Positions 39,398 through 47,528 of a stretch of DNA of 64,000 bases are shown here, in pieces. Made by a program: the position numbers and the translations under genes. Under the pieces are notes generated by a model, which saw only the letters and a list, made by a program, of their open reading frames with translations, was not told the origin of the DNA and did no database searches. Each line of letters begins with the position of its first letter. Within the stretch, counting starts at the first letter, position 1. Source of the stretch: Alphaproteobacteria bacterium (GTDB lineage Bacteria; Pseudomonadota; Alphaproteobacteria; UBA9655); assembly GCA_020049895.1 (NCBI GenBank), contig JAGVLE010000035.1, positions 1-64,000 on the forward strand, read 5' to 3'.

Positions 39398-40534
39398 ATG
39401 CAAGAAAGTCCTATCCCCTTTCATAAACCTTACATAACAGGTAAGGAGCTGGCATACATTAACCAAGCTATTGCTCATGGCAAATTATCTGGTGATGGCC
39501 CCTTTACAAAATCTTGTCAGACATGGCTAGAGAAAAGTACGCAACAGTCTAAAGCGTTATTAACTCATTCTTGCACAGCCGCTTTAGAAATGGCTGTTTT
39601 GTTGCTCAATATTCAGCCAGGGGATGAAATTATTTTACCATCCTTTACATTCGTATCGACTCCCAATGCTTTTGTTTTAAGGGGAGGCATTCCTGTTTTC
39701 GTAGATATTCGGGAAGATACACTCAATTTAGACGAAACCCTCATTGAAGACGCTATTACGCCGAGGACAAAAGTCATTGTTCCTGTTCATTATGCAGGTG
39801 TTTCTTGTGAAATGGATACAATAATGTCAGTCGCTAGAGCTCACGGTCTTAAGGTAATCGAAGACGCAGCCCAGGGTGTCATGGCCACCTATAAAGGAAA
39901 ACCACTGGGGAGCCTAGGTGATTTCGGGGCCTATAGTTTTCATGAAACTAAAAATATAATTTCCGGAGAGGGCGGAGCCCTTCTTGTAAACAACCCAGAC
40001 TTCACTTTACGTGCAAACGTTCTGCGTGAAAAAGGAACAGATCGAAGCCGTCTCTTCCGCGGTGAAACGGATAAATATACATGGGAAGATATTGGTTCTT
40101 CCTATCTTCCCGGAGAATTAATTGCAGCCTTTTTATTGGCACAACTTGAAGAAGCCCAAGAAATTACACGCCAACGACGTCTTGTTTGGGAGCGTTATCA
40201 TGCGTTATTTGAATCCCTAGACTCCAAGGGCATCCTTCGCCGCCCTATCATACCAAAAGACTGCAATCATAATGCTCATATATATTATGTTCTTCTGCCG
40301 ACAAAAGAACACCAAGAAAAGGTTTTGAATGCTTTTAAAGAAAATAACATCTCCTCTGCTTTTCATTATGTTCCCTTGCATTCTTCACCCGCTGGCCAAC
40401 ACTATGGGCGCGCTCACGGTTCTTTGGCTATGACTGACTATCAATCTTCACGCTTGGTTCGCTTGCCTCTCTGGATAGGTCTAACCGAACAACAGCAACA
40501 ACAGATCGTTGATATCGTCTCAAAAGAAATATAG
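39398..40534 (+). CDS. wecE: dTDP-4-amino-4,6-dideoxygalactose transaminase
   Basis: A 378-residue DegT/DnrJ/EryC1/StrS aminotransferase that matches the WecE (RffA) subfamily strongly: IPFHKPYITGKELAYINQAI at the start, LTHSCTAALEMAVLLLNIQPG, PSFTFVSTPNAFVLRGG, VIVPVHYAGVSCEMDTIM, EDAAQGVMATYKGK and the PLP-lysine region FHETKNIISGEGGALL. WecE makes dTDP-Fuc4NAc precursor sugar, used in enterobacterial common antigen or O-antigens. No other genes of that pathway are nearby, so it stands isolated between eipB and sfsA. Its product most likely feeds a surface glycan assembled elsewhere. Confidence 0.85.
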   Translation: MQESPIPFHKPYITGKELAYINQAIAHGKLSGDGPFTKSCQTWLEKSTQQSKALLTHSCTAALEMAVLLLNIQPGDEIILPSFTFVSTPNAFVLRGGIPVFVDIREDTLNLDETLIEDAITPRTKVIVPVHYAGVSCEMDTIMSVARAHGLKVIEDAAQGVMATYKGKPLGSLGDFGAYSFHETKNIISGEGGALLVNNPDFTLRANVLREKGTDRSRLFRGETDKYTWEDIGSSYLPGELIAAFLLAQLEEAQEITRQRRLVWERYHALFESLDSKGILRRPIIPKDCNHNAHIYYVLLPTKEHQEKVLNAFKENNISSAFHYVPLHSSPAGQHYGRAHGSLAMTDYQSSRLVRLPLWIGLTEQQQQQIVDIVSKEI

Positions 40535-40610
40535 AATGATCGCTTCTTAACGCACTCAAAAATAACAGATATGAAAAATCCCAAAACTATTATTGATGGC
40601 TTTGTTTGCT

Positions 40611-41303
40611 ATGCTCTTTCCCTCTCCTCTTCTTAAAGGTCGTCTTATCCAACGATACAAGCGATTTCTTGCAGATATAGCGCTTGAAGAGGGAGGAGAC
40701 ATCATTACAGCCCATTGCCCCAATCCTGGAGCTATCCAAGGACTAACGGAGCCTGGAACTCCTGTTTGGGTATCCAAATCTCCCAATCCGGCTCGCGCCC
40801 TTCCCTTTACCTGGGAAATGGCTGAAAGTGAAGGCACATTTGTCGGAATGAATACCTCTCACCCCAATGCGCTTGTGGTTGAAGCTATTCAAGCCGGCCT
40901 TATCCCTCAACTGCAAGGCTACCCTAAACTAACCCGAGAAGTTAACTATGGAGAAAACTCTCGTATTGATATTCTGTTATCGGATCCTTTTGCCTATGTG
41001 GAGGTAAAGAATGTCCATTGGAAACGAGGGAATATGGCTGCTTTTCCCAGCTCTCCCACTTTAAGAGGAACCAAGCATATGCGAGAGCTCTCCACAATGG
41101 TAGAACAAGGCCATAAAGCTTATGTTGTCTACGTTGTTCAGCGCAATGATTGCGAAAAATTTGAGCTCGCCCATGATATTGATCCTCTTTATGCGAGAGA
41201 AGCTTCCCTTGCATTTGAAAAAGGCGTACAATCCTTGGTCTACGCTTGCGATATTAACCCAAAGGGGATTACACTGGTAAGACCCATAACGTTTCAATCA
41301 TAA
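40611..41303 (+). CDS. sfsA: SfsA family nuclease-like protein
   Basis: SfsA proteins were first linked to sugar-fermentation gene stimulation and have an OB plus nuclease-like fold that binds DNA; the real role is unclear. The 230-residue protein begins MLFPSPLLKGRLIQRYKRFLAD, the family N-terminus, and contains AHCPNPGAIQGL, REVNYGENSRIDILL, VEVKNVHWKR and VVYVVQRNDCEKF. The nuclease-type Asp and E-x-K (DILLSD...YVEVKN) are in place. The track frame starts six codons upstream at a TTG, which I judge less likely. It precedes map by three bases. Confidence 0.93.
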   Translation: MLFPSPLLKGRLIQRYKRFLADIALEEGGDIITAHCPNPGAIQGLTEPGTPVWVSKSPNPARALPFTWEMAESEGTFVGMNTSHPNALVVEAIQAGLIPQLQGYPKLTREVNYGENSRIDILLSDPFAYVEVKNVHWKRGNMAAFPSSPTLRGTKHMRELSTMVEQGHKAYVVYVVQRNDCEKFELAHDIDPLYAREASLAFEKGVQSLVYACDINPKGITLVRPITFQS

Positions 41304-41306
41304 AGA

Positions 41307-42056
41307 ATGGCTGACATTACACTTCATACAGCTGGTGACTTTGAAGGAATGCGTAAAGCTGGTCACTTGGCTGCACGCACTCTTGATTTTATTGCTCCCC
41401 ATGTGGTGGAAGGGATAACAACTGACCAGTTGAACGACCTGTGCCATGACTTTATTGTAGGCCACGGAGCTATTCCAGCACCTTTGAATTATAAAGGGTT
41501 TCCGAAATCTATTTGCACCTCACTTAATCATGTGGTGTGTCATGGAATTCCAGGATCCCGGAAACTTGTGTTCGGGGATATTCTTAACATTGATGTGACG
41601 GTAATTGTGGATGGTTGGCATGGAGATACAAGCCGCATGTTTTCCGTTGGGAAGATTCCTCTAAAAGCCGAGCGCCTCATTAATGTAACGTATGAAGCCA
41701 TGATGCGCGGCATTGAGATCGTTCGTCCAGGTGCTTATGTAGGAGACATTGGCTATGCTATTCAAAACTATGCCGAATCCAAAGGATTTTCAGTCGTACG
41801 CAATTTTTGTGGCCATGGACTAGGGCAGGTTTTTCATACAGCCCCCGAGATCCTTCATTATGGAGTTCCTCATACGGGTGTGGAGCTCCAAGAAGGCATG
41901 TTTTTTACCGTTGAGCCCATGATTAATGCTGGGCACTATGAGGTCAAAATTTTAAGTGATGGCTGGACAGCTGTGACACGCGACAAATCCCTCTCAGCTC
42001 AGTTTGAGCACAGCATTGGTGTTACCGCTTCTGGCTATGAGATTTTTACTCTGTGA
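41307..42056 (+). CDS. map: methionine aminopeptidase, type I
   Basis: Map removes the N-terminal methionine from nascent proteins. The 249-residue protein has the five metal ligands of type I enzymes: LNIDVTVIVDGWHGDTSRM (two Asp), GHGLGQVFHTAPEILH (His), FTVEPMIN (Glu) and FEHSIGV (Glu). The start follows sfsA after three bases and the stop overlaps the radC start (GTGA), so sfsA-map-radC form a tightly coupled unit, an arrangement common in alphaproteobacteria. Confidence 0.97.
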   Translation: MADITLHTAGDFEGMRKAGHLAARTLDFIAPHVVEGITTDQLNDLCHDFIVGHGAIPAPLNYKGFPKSICTSLNHVVCHGIPGSRKLVFGDILNIDVTVIVDGWHGDTSRMFSVGKIPLKAERLINVTYEAMMRGIEIVRPGAYVGDIGYAIQNYAESKGFSVVRNFCGHGLGQVFHTAPEILHYGVPHTGVELQEGMFFTVEPMINAGHYEVKILSDGWTAVTRDKSLSAQFEHSIGVTASGYEIFTL

Positions 42057-42724
42057 GTGACCATGCTGGCCATCGCAAACGGCTACGCTCTCGCTTTCTA
42101 AAGGGAGGAGAAAAAGGAACACCGGACTACGAGTTAGTAGAATTACTTCTGTGCGGGGTTATCCCACGCGGAGATATGAAGCCGCTTGCAAAAACCTTGC
42201 TCCACACCTGCGGCAGTTTATCAGGATTGCTTCAAGCCGATCCAGAAAAACTAAAATCTATTCCTGGGGTAGGGGAGTCAACTATCGTCCTGCTAAAAGC
42301 TATCCACGAGGCCTCTTGCCGATTAGTTTTGGAAGAAGCCAGCCAATTCCCCGCCTTTGATTCCTGGAAGTCCATCATAGACTATTGCCGAGCCCGCATG
42401 TCTCATCTCTCCATTGAGCAATTTCGCCTTCTGTTTCTTGATCAAAAGAACAAAATCATTGCGGATGAAGTCCAGCAGCAGGGAACTATCAATCGAACGC
42501 CTGTTTTTCCACGGGAAATTGTCAAGCGTACGCTTGAGTTAGGGGCGAGCAGCCTTATCCTGGTTCACAATCATCCCAGCGGCGATCCCACCCCCTCGCA
42601 AGCCGACGTGGATATCACAAAAAAAGTAATCCAAGCGGCGCAAGCCCTCGATATCCAAGTTCTTGATCACCTTATTATTGGGAAATTTGGCCATATTTCT
42701 TTGAGAGAAAAGCAGTTGCTTTAA
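42053..42724 (+). CDS. radC: RadC family JAB/MPN protein
   Basis: The 223-residue protein has an N-terminal helix-hairpin-helix region (DPEKLKSIPGVGESTIVLLKAI) and a C-terminal JAMM/MPN+ domain with the zinc motif LVHNHPSGDPTPSQADVDI. RadC is widespread; the early DNA-repair claim was withdrawn and the substrate is unknown, though the intact JAMM motif suggests a metalloprotease-like activity. It starts with GTG overlapping the map stop by four bases. The gene ends about 50 bases before tRNA-Leu(CAA). Confidence 0.95.
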   Translation: MSDHAGHRKRLRSRFLKGGEKGTPDYELVELLLCGVIPRGDMKPLAKTLLHTCGSLSGLLQADPEKLKSIPGVGESTIVLLKAIHEASCRLVLEEASQFPAFDSWKSIIDYCRARMSHLSIEQFRLLFLDQKNKIIADEVQQQGTINRTPVFPREIVKRTLELGASSLILVHNHPSGDPTPSQADVDITKKVIQAAQALDIQVLDHLIIGKFGHISLREKQLL

Positions 42725-42772
42725 ATTCTTATTGACGCAGAGAAGGCTATTGCTATGATACGGCCATCACAG

Positions 42773-42859
42773 GCCCCTGTGGCGGAACTGGCAGACGCGG
42801 CAGACTCAAAATCTGTTGTTCGAAAGGACGTGGGAGTTCGACCCTCCCCGGGGGCACCA
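42773..42859 (+). tRNA. tRNA-Leu (CAA)
   Basis: Plus strand, 87 bases with encoded ACCA. Acceptor stem GCCCCTG/CGGGGGC, anticodon loop CTCAAAA (anticodon CAA), long variable arm, T-arm GGGAGTTCGACCCTCCC. It is the last core feature before the mobile region, and tRNA-Leu genes are frequent attachment sites. Confidence 0.94.
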
Positions 42860-42920
42860 AGGGTTTTAGAGGTTTCTCTAAAATACAAAAAAATCTCTAG
42901 GTAGCAAATAGGTAGCAACC
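42840..42920. other. probable attachment site at the tRNA-Leu 3' end
   Basis: Directly after the tRNA the sequence runs into AGGTAGCAAATAGGTAGCAACC, a short direct repeat (GGTAGCAA twice). On the other strand this reads as the VAT/LLP-type tail typical of the ends of tyrosine-integrase genes or of sequence left beside att sites. Gene content changes from core to mobile here. No integrase is left next to it and I could not find a second copy of the tRNA 3' end inside the window, so the right boundary is unknown. Confidence 0.35.
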
Positions 42921-43007
42921 GAGAAAGACTTTCTTCCTTCTTATCGCCTTCTTTCTGTCCTCTTTTTCGTGTAGACTATTCTTGATTGAAATTAGGGAGT
43001 TTCATGT

Positions 43008-44273
43008 ATGAATCCTGCCGTTCGGATAGGAAAAGGACCACGGGAAACGCTTGTGAGGCTTTTCTGTTTTATCATCTTGCCCTTTGAGCTGTATTATCTC
43101 TTTTTGAATATGCAGTACAACACCTATCAAGCGGATTATAGGGCGCGCCAGCAGCAAGAGAGCCAACGCGTTAGGGCTAAAGTTTCTGAAGCAAAATCTC
43201 GTTTAAAACCCTTAGCCTCAGATGGGCCTCGAAGGCCTGCCCTCGAGTCGATCGAGGGACGAGCAAGTGAGGACAATAACAATCCCCTTACAGATGTTTC
43301 TAAACTCGAGTTTCCATCCACGAGTAGGCAACACTTAGCAGGAATCAACAAGGTTACGACTCTTAACTTCTCTCCCCTCTCTCCTAAAGAGGAAGATCCA
43401 ACTCTTCAGAAAGATCCTCTAGATTTTTTCTTGATCCCACCGATTTCTCGTTGGGATTATTTTCTCTCTCATAAAGCTGATTTTTGGCTGTTGGGGTACG
43501 CTGTATTGATAGGCAGTCTATTTTTTCTGCTCTTGCAGCATGTCCTCAAAAAACAAGCCCGCCTTGCCTATGGAACGCACATTGGCCAGTTAACGGCGGA
43601 GTGGGAGACACAACGTACTGCCTTAAAGGCCCAGTATTCTTTCCAAAGCCACCTTATACAACGTTTTAAGGAAGCGTCCCACGCTGTTCATAAGATACTC
43701 ACACGTCTCGGCAGTCCTGACTCTCTTTCATCCGATAATACCGAGACCCTTATTTACGGAGCGACCTCCTTGTCAAAAGGCGTATCGCAAGGCCTACCCA
43801 ATTACAGACGAGAACCTATATGTCTTTTAAATCTCTTGAACCAGATTAAAGATCAAGTGTCTCATGAGCTACATCAGCGCAATATCAGCTGGAATATTGA
43901 TTGTCCAAAAGAGCTCACCCTTCTAGGAGATGAGCTGTTTGTGAGACAAATCCTCTTGAGCGCATTTGCGTATCCTCTCTATTACATACCTAAAGGGGGA
44001 AAGGTGTCTATTACCGTCACCCAACAATATGGCTTTATCTACATTGAATCCCAAGATCATCGGTTTACCCTGACTCCCACCGTAAAGGCACACCTTACGT
44101 TACCCGAAGGCTTTATTGAAGAAACCGCACTCCGTCAGATATGTGCGCAAAATCAAATACACTATGAGTCCTTAAAAACATCTGAGGGAATTACCCACAC
44201 ACGGATATTCTTTCCTGAAGATTCCGATAAGGACAATCTTCTGTTTCAGGAGTCTAATGCTACAATCCATTAA
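43008..44273 (+). CDS. membrane-anchored divergent histidine-kinase-like protein
   Basis: The 421-residue protein has two membrane helices (about 14-35 and 160-180) enclosing a periplasmic loop of about 125 residues, then a cytoplasmic part resembling a two-component kinase: a DHp-like helix FKEASHAVHKILTRLG near 225 with a His at the phospho-acceptor position, and an N-box-like LLGDELFVRQILLSAFAYPLYYIPKGG near 310. The later G-boxes of the ATPase domain are not recognisable and the domain is short, so catalytic activity is doubtful. The periplasmic loop contains SDGPRRPALESIEGRA (71-86), encoded by a copy of the palindromic mini-element also found in traA. Histidine kinases are common passengers of RAGE elements. 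AGGGAG precedes the start. Moderate confidence in family, low in function. Confidence 0.55.
   Translation: MNPAVRIGKGPRETLVRLFCFIILPFELYYLFLNMQYNTYQADYRARQQQESQRVRAKVSEAKSRLKPLASDGPRRPALESIEGRASEDNNNPLTDVSKLEFPSTSRQHLAGINKVTTLNFSPLSPKEEDPTLQKDPLDFFLIPPISRWDYFLSHKADFWLLGYAVLIGSLFFLLLQHVLKKQARLAYGTHIGQLTAEWETQRTALKAQYSFQSHLIQRFKEASHAVHKILTRLGSPDSLSSDNTETLIYGATSLSKGVSQGLPNYRREPICLLNLLNQIKDQVSHELHQRNISWNIDCPKELTLLGDELFVRQILLSAFAYPLYYIPKGGKVSITVTQQYGFIYIESQDHRFTLTPTVKAHLTLPEGFIEETALRQICAQNQIHYESLKTSEGITHTRIFFPEDSDKDNLLFQESNATIH
43215..43258. repeat. palindromic mini-element, copy A
   Basis: CCTCAGATGGGCCTCGAAGG followed by CCTGCCCTCGAGTCGATCGA closely matches the 42-bp units inside traA at 49.9 and 50.6 kb. 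It is self-complementary in its centre (CTCGA...TCGAG). It is read in frame here and adds about 15 residues to the periplasmic loop of the kinase-like protein. Confidence 0.65.
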
Positions 44274-44276
44274 ATT

Positions 44277-44732
44277 TTAGGGAAGCTCTTGTCTCATCAG
44301 GTTAACAAACCATTCTGCAAAGTCTTTATTCACAGCAGCAGGGCGGTTTTGAAGAGAGTGAAGATACACTTCCCTCACGCAGGTCAGATACTGCTCCTGA
44401 GTAATAGGCCTGGATGTCTTTTGAAGCAATTTATCAATCGTCCGTATGCATTCCGTCATGAGGGAAGAGTTCTGATAATTTTTTTGTAAGGTCTCTTCTG
44501 AAGAAAGCGTTTCTTTTTCAAAATCTAGAGGGGAGAGAAGATCTTTAACCGTACATCCCAGTACATCTGCAATGGCTTGTAAATTAATCGCGCTGGGATT
44601 TTTAGATTTCCCTGTGACGATGTTCCGAACGGAATGAGGCTTGAGCCCTGCTTTGGCTTCCAGCCCTGTAATTGATATGGCATTCGCCTTCATGCGTGCG
44701 TCAATGTTTCGTGCAATTGGATTCATAATCAT
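44277..44732 (-). CDS. XRE-family HTH repressor
   Basis: The 151-residue protein has an N-terminal cro/cI-type helix-turn-helix: ISITGLEAKAGLKPHSVRNIVTGKSKNPSAINLQAIADVLGCTVKDLL, with the recognition helix at KPHSVRNIV. The C-terminal 80 residues are helical and unassigned, possibly for dimerisation. It is divergent from the HTH gene at 44926, and the space between holds palindromic operator-like sites, so it most likely represses that promoter and itself, as in phage or ICE switches. The real start may be the second Met (MNPIARNID). It ends three bases from the kinase-like gene, convergent. Confidence 0.8.
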   Translation of the reverse strand: MIMNPIARNIDARMKANAISITGLEAKAGLKPHSVRNIVTGKSKNPSAINLQAIADVLGCTVKDLLSPLDFEKETLSSEETLQKNYQNSSLMTECIRTIDKLLQKTSRPITQEQYLTCVREVYLHSLQNRPAAVNKDFAEWFVNLMRQELP

Positions 44733-44841
44733 CCGTGTCCTCTCTTTATCGTTCTGTTTCTGACTTTCTCATTTTTTAAAGATATTTGCAATGTTTTATA
44801 TACATACACATTCGATATTTATATCTTTTTTGAAGAATTCC

Positions 44842-44907
44842 TTGACATTGTACAAACTTTGTATGATATATAGGTATTGTATACATATACACACTCTGTA
44901 CAACACA
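44842..44907 (+). promoter_or_regulatory. promoter and operator-like palindromes of the divergent switch
   Basis: TTGACA at 44842 is followed after about 16 bases by TGATATA (44864-44870), a reasonable sigma-70 promoter for the rightward HTH gene. Between the two boxes lies TACAAACTTTGTA (44851-44863), a 13-bp palindrome imperfect only at its centre, and after the -10 comes TTGTATAC...CTGTACAA with the palindrome TGTATACA (44878-44885). Similar half-sites (TTGTA/TACAA) recur at least five times in the 60 bases, the layout expected of a repressor operator array covering the promoter. Confidence 0.6.
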
Positions 44908-44925
44908 CCAAGGAGACCTATCCCC

Positions 44926-45207
44926 ATGTACTCAAAAGATCATCCTGAACAACTGCCGTTATTTCAATTGAAAGAAAAGACCTTTCTTACCCCGCGTACC
45001 TTAGCAAGGCGCTGGAGCATTACTCCAGAGGCTCTGGCTCAATGGCGATGGAATGGGAGGAGTCCTCGTTACCTTAAAATAGGCAAGCGCATTCTCTATG
45101 ACTTAGAAGAGATCGAAAAGTATGAATCCAACCATGTGAGAGACAATACCTCTCAAATAGATCCTCTGCTCCCCACTTCCGTGAGGACAGGCAGGACAAA
45201 GTTTTGA
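44926..45207 (+). CDS. excisionase-like helix-turn-helix protein
   Basis: The 93-residue protein from the ATG at 44926 (AAGGAGA upstream; the track frame's 45 earlier codons lie over the promoter and are not real) contains a MerR/excisionase-type winged helix: TFLTPRTLARRWSITPEALAQWRWNGRSPRYLKIGKRILYDLEEIEKYE. This HTH_17 pattern is typical of DNA-architectural proteins of phages and integrative elements, such as Xis or AlpA. It is divergent from the XRE repressor and preceded by operator-like sites, so the pair probably forms the element's control switch. Short C-terminal tail of no known function. Confidence 0.75.
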   Translation: MYSKDHPEQLPLFQLKEKTFLTPRTLARRWSITPEALAQWRWNGRSPRYLKIGKRILYDLEEIEKYESNHVRDNTSQIDPLLPTSVRTGRTKF

Positions 45208-45316
45208 CCTGCACAAAGCGCGTCAATCCTTGTTCTCCCTTATGAGGAGGACAGCAGGTCAAAAACCTGGGACCTCTAGATGCCTCTTGAGCCCGGGTGA
45301 CGCAAAGTCTCTGGGA

Positions 45317-45342
45317 CCTTGGGGAGAATCATCTCCTCAAGG
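45317..45342 (+). promoter_or_regulatory. strong leader hairpin before the coiled-coil gene
   Basis: CCTTGGGGAGA-ATCA-TCTCCTCAAGG forms an 11-bp stem with one mismatch and a four-base loop, about 60 bases ahead of the start at 45405. It could be a terminator or attenuator for the HTH transcript, but lacks a T-run. Confidence 0.4.
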
Positions 45343-45404
45343 TTTATGAGAGACCTTTTGGAATCAGCTGTCAATACCCACCCTTCTCATCGAAAGGACA
45401 TCCC

Positions 45405-45953
45405 ATGACTCAAGAAGATTTAATCACCCATCAATTTGACTATGACATCCAACGATTTATGCAAATTCGCGAACAAATCCATGAAGAAATTAAAAAGATT
45501 GGAACTCATGTCACAACGTTGGATGCAACTAATAAACGTCTCATCTCTCATTTTGACGTATTTAAAGAGCTGTCAAAGATGGCGCAGAAAGAAGTTTCTG
45601 CCGCTATTATAAAAGCCGCCCAGGATATGGCAAAAGGGGCAGCTCAAGACTTTTCCAAAACGATTCATGAAAGTCTTTCTTCTGAACTTTCAAGACTGAA
45701 CACCTCAATTTCTAATGCCAGTTATGTTCTTGAAGAAACGATGGGCCAGAAATATCGAAAGCTTATTCTGTTTTCGGTCTTGGGATGTCTGCTCTTTGGT
45801 TTTGCAGGTTTCGGCGGAGGCTACATCTATGCCAAGCGCACCGCTTATGAGATACCACGAGACTTCTTCAAAATGTATGAGAGAGGAATGATGGTGGAGG
45901 AGAAGAAGCGGCAGGAGCTTGTGGAGAAGGTAAAAGCGCGCAAAAAGAAATAA
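45405..45953 (+). CDS. coiled-coil membrane protein of the mobile element
   Basis: The 182-residue protein from the ATG at 45405 (AAAGGA seven bases ahead; the track's 36 earlier codons are rejected) has a long helical, coiled-coil-prone N-terminal part (residues 10-120), one membrane helix with small residues (ILFSVLGCLLFGFAGFGGGYIYA, about 128-150), and a very basic C-terminus (VEEKKRQELVEKVKARKKK). Layout and location recall MobB/relaxosome accessory or plasmid-transfer membrane proteins that connect a relaxase to the membrane, but no sequence signature supports that beyond context. Unassigned. Confidence 0.6.
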   Translation: MTQEDLITHQFDYDIQRFMQIREQIHEEIKKIGTHVTTLDATNKRLISHFDVFKELSKMAQKEVSAAIIKAAQDMAKGAAQDFSKTIHESLSSELSRLNTSISNASYVLEETMGQKYRKLILFSVLGCLLFGFAGFGGGYIYAKRTAYEIPRDFFKMYERGMMVEEKKRQELVEKVKARKKK

Positions 45954-45997
45954 GGACCTTCTTCTTAATCCACGAATCTTTCTCGAAAGTCTTATCC

Positions 45998-46942
45998 TTA
46001 TAACTGCTTTATAACGCTACCAATTAAACTTATGATCTCATCGAACCCTGGCTGACCTTTGTAATAAAGATTTCGGCTGTTTTCGTAGGCCTTTTGATAG
46101 ACGGCTCTTATCGTAGGATCGCTCAAGAAAAAAGCCTCATTGTCTTCAATAATCGGATTATCTTCTTGACGAAAACGTCTGTTCTTATGCTCCCCATACT
46201 CTGGCGTTCCTATAAAAGACTGCACACGAGGATCCTGGAGGAGGCAATACACATCATAATAGTGGCGCATGAAGTTTTCAGAAAACATCTTTGTCTGCTG
46301 CTGCTTTCGGAATTTTGTGGAGATCGTTTGAAGCTTTTCAACAAACGTATACCCTGGATGGTAACAAGGAACTTTTTTAGCTTGATTATCGATAATAGGG
46401 ACTTTTTTTACTGCATATCCATAAGCCCAAGAGCTTATGTCTTTGAGAGTACTGGGTGTCACATCATCAAAACCAACTTCTAAAAGAATACCGGTTTTTA
46501 TACCCTCTAACGGCGCACTAAAGGATTTATAAAACAATCGAATGCCACCGCTTCTATATTTTTTATCGTCAAACAGCGTATCCCGTTGTTGCTCATAAAT
46601 TCCTTCAATTCTTATTTCCTGTGTAAGCCAATCATAAAATTCTTTTCGGCTCTGACATTGAGCAGGCTTATCCTGGTTGCGTCCTATGGGGACTTCCATT
46701 GAAGAGGGAGGATCAATGCGAATATCGATATCTTCCGAGAAGCGATGAATAATCCCATAGCCCTTGGATAAGGAAGTGCCCCCCTTAAGGTGAAAGGCCA
46801 TTCCTGCTTGTTGTAATCCAAAAAGGCAATGCATAATCCAATAGTCTTTCTCCACAAGAGCAGGATCAATTCCTTGATCCTGCCCAACAATACGGATGAG
46901 GGCGGGAAACTCTGGATGATTATGGAGGTAATCAAGTGCCAT
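45998..46942 (-). CDS. AbiEii-type nucleotidyltransferase toxin
   Basis: The 314-residue protein fits the AbiEii/AbiGii family of nucleotidyltransferase toxins in type IV toxin-antitoxin systems: VEKDYWIMHCLFGLQQAG, then the NTase motif FHLKGGTSLSKGYGIIHRFSEDIDIRI, where G-S and D-x-D form the catalytic core, and the C-terminal FVEKLQTISTKFR with HYYDVYCLL, the conserved K and D region. Members are thought to transfer nucleotides to target RNA. It follows its putative antitoxin by four bases, so the pair is an operon. Complete and apparently active. Such pairs act in phage defence or element maintenance. Confidence 0.85.
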   Translation of the reverse strand: MALDYLHNHPEFPALIRIVGQDQGIDPALVEKDYWIMHCLFGLQQAGMAFHLKGGTSLSKGYGIIHRFSEDIDIRIDPPSSMEVPIGRNQDKPAQCQSRKEFYDWLTQEIRIEGIYEQQRDTLFDDKKYRSGGIRLFYKSFSAPLEGIKTGILLEVGFDDVTPSTLKDISSWAYGYAVKKVPIIDNQAKKVPCYHPGYTFVEKLQTISTKFRKQQQTKMFSENFMRHYYDVYCLLQDPRVQSFIGTPEYGEHKNRRFRQEDNPIIEDNEAFFLSDPTIRAVYQKAYENSRNLYYKGQPGFDEIISLIGSVIKQL

Positions 46943-46946
46943 ACTT

Positions 46947-47528
46947 TTAAAAATCCTTTCCTAACACTTCTGAAAAGAATTTCTTTGCACGTACTCCTCC
47001 ATAGTGAGATACAGCTTGAGAAAGTACCTTGGCGTCCAGGGAAAGAGCCTTCTCTTTCACATTGTCCAAAACCTGCTGCCTATTCTCCGCAAGGGTCGTT
47101 ATGTTATTGACAAGATCCACAAGAAGAAATTCAGGACTGAGCTTCCGTGGAAAATGAGGCTTCATACGAAATTCAAACGTACGGTCCCCTAAGTGAAACC
47201 GGCCATGGCGTTTATGATTATACACCACTGTTTCATTATAAAGCTGCGTTGTTCCGACATTCAAAGCATTATAGGCATTGGGTGTTGTGATCAGAAAGCG
47301 ATCATCTTTTAGAAAAGAAGCTACCAGGGCATGATCATCTGCAGGGGTTTGCCCAAAAACAGTTTTCTTAGGATAATAATAAAGCCCCCCAGAGAGCTTC
47401 ACCAGGGTTCCTTTTTGCTGCAGCTGTTGCAAGTGACGATCAACGGCCTTTGACCACTTGCTAAGATCAGCGCGCCGATAAACGACCCCTGGATGAAGAT
47501 GTTTTTCTACGTAACCTAAGGACTGCAT
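46947..47528 (-). CDS. AbiEi-type antitoxin / DUF6088 regulator
   Basis: The 193-residue protein has an N-terminal winged helix (YRRADLSKWSKAVDRHLQQLQQKGTLVKLSGGLYYYPK) followed by an AbiEi-like C-terminal domain (TPNAYNALNVGTTQLYN, RHGRFHLGDRTFEFRMKP). This is the usual form of the transcription-regulating antitoxin of AbiE systems. It lies directly upstream of the AbiEii gene with a four-base gap and likely represses the shared promoter in the A/T-rich 200 bases to its right. Confidence 0.8.
   Translation of the reverse strand: MQSLGYVEKHLHPGVVYRRADLSKWSKAVDRHLQQLQQKGTLVKLSGGLYYYPKKTVFGQTPADDHALVASFLKDDRFLITTPNAYNALNVGTTQLYNETVVYNHKRHGRFHLGDRTFEFRMKPHFPRKLSPEFLLVDLVNNITTLAENRQQVLDNVKEKALSLDAKVLSQAVSHYGGVRAKKFFSEVLGKDF

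Noticed and set aside
42721-42918. 65-codon minus-strand frame over tRNA-Leu
   Set aside because: It is again a tRNA artefact (GAPGEGRTPTSFRTTDF), although its first part reads like an integrase-type tail beside an att site.
44791-44925. 45-codon N-terminal extension of the excisionase-like gene
   Set aside because: It covers the promoter and operators; AAGGAGA precedes the ATG at 44926.
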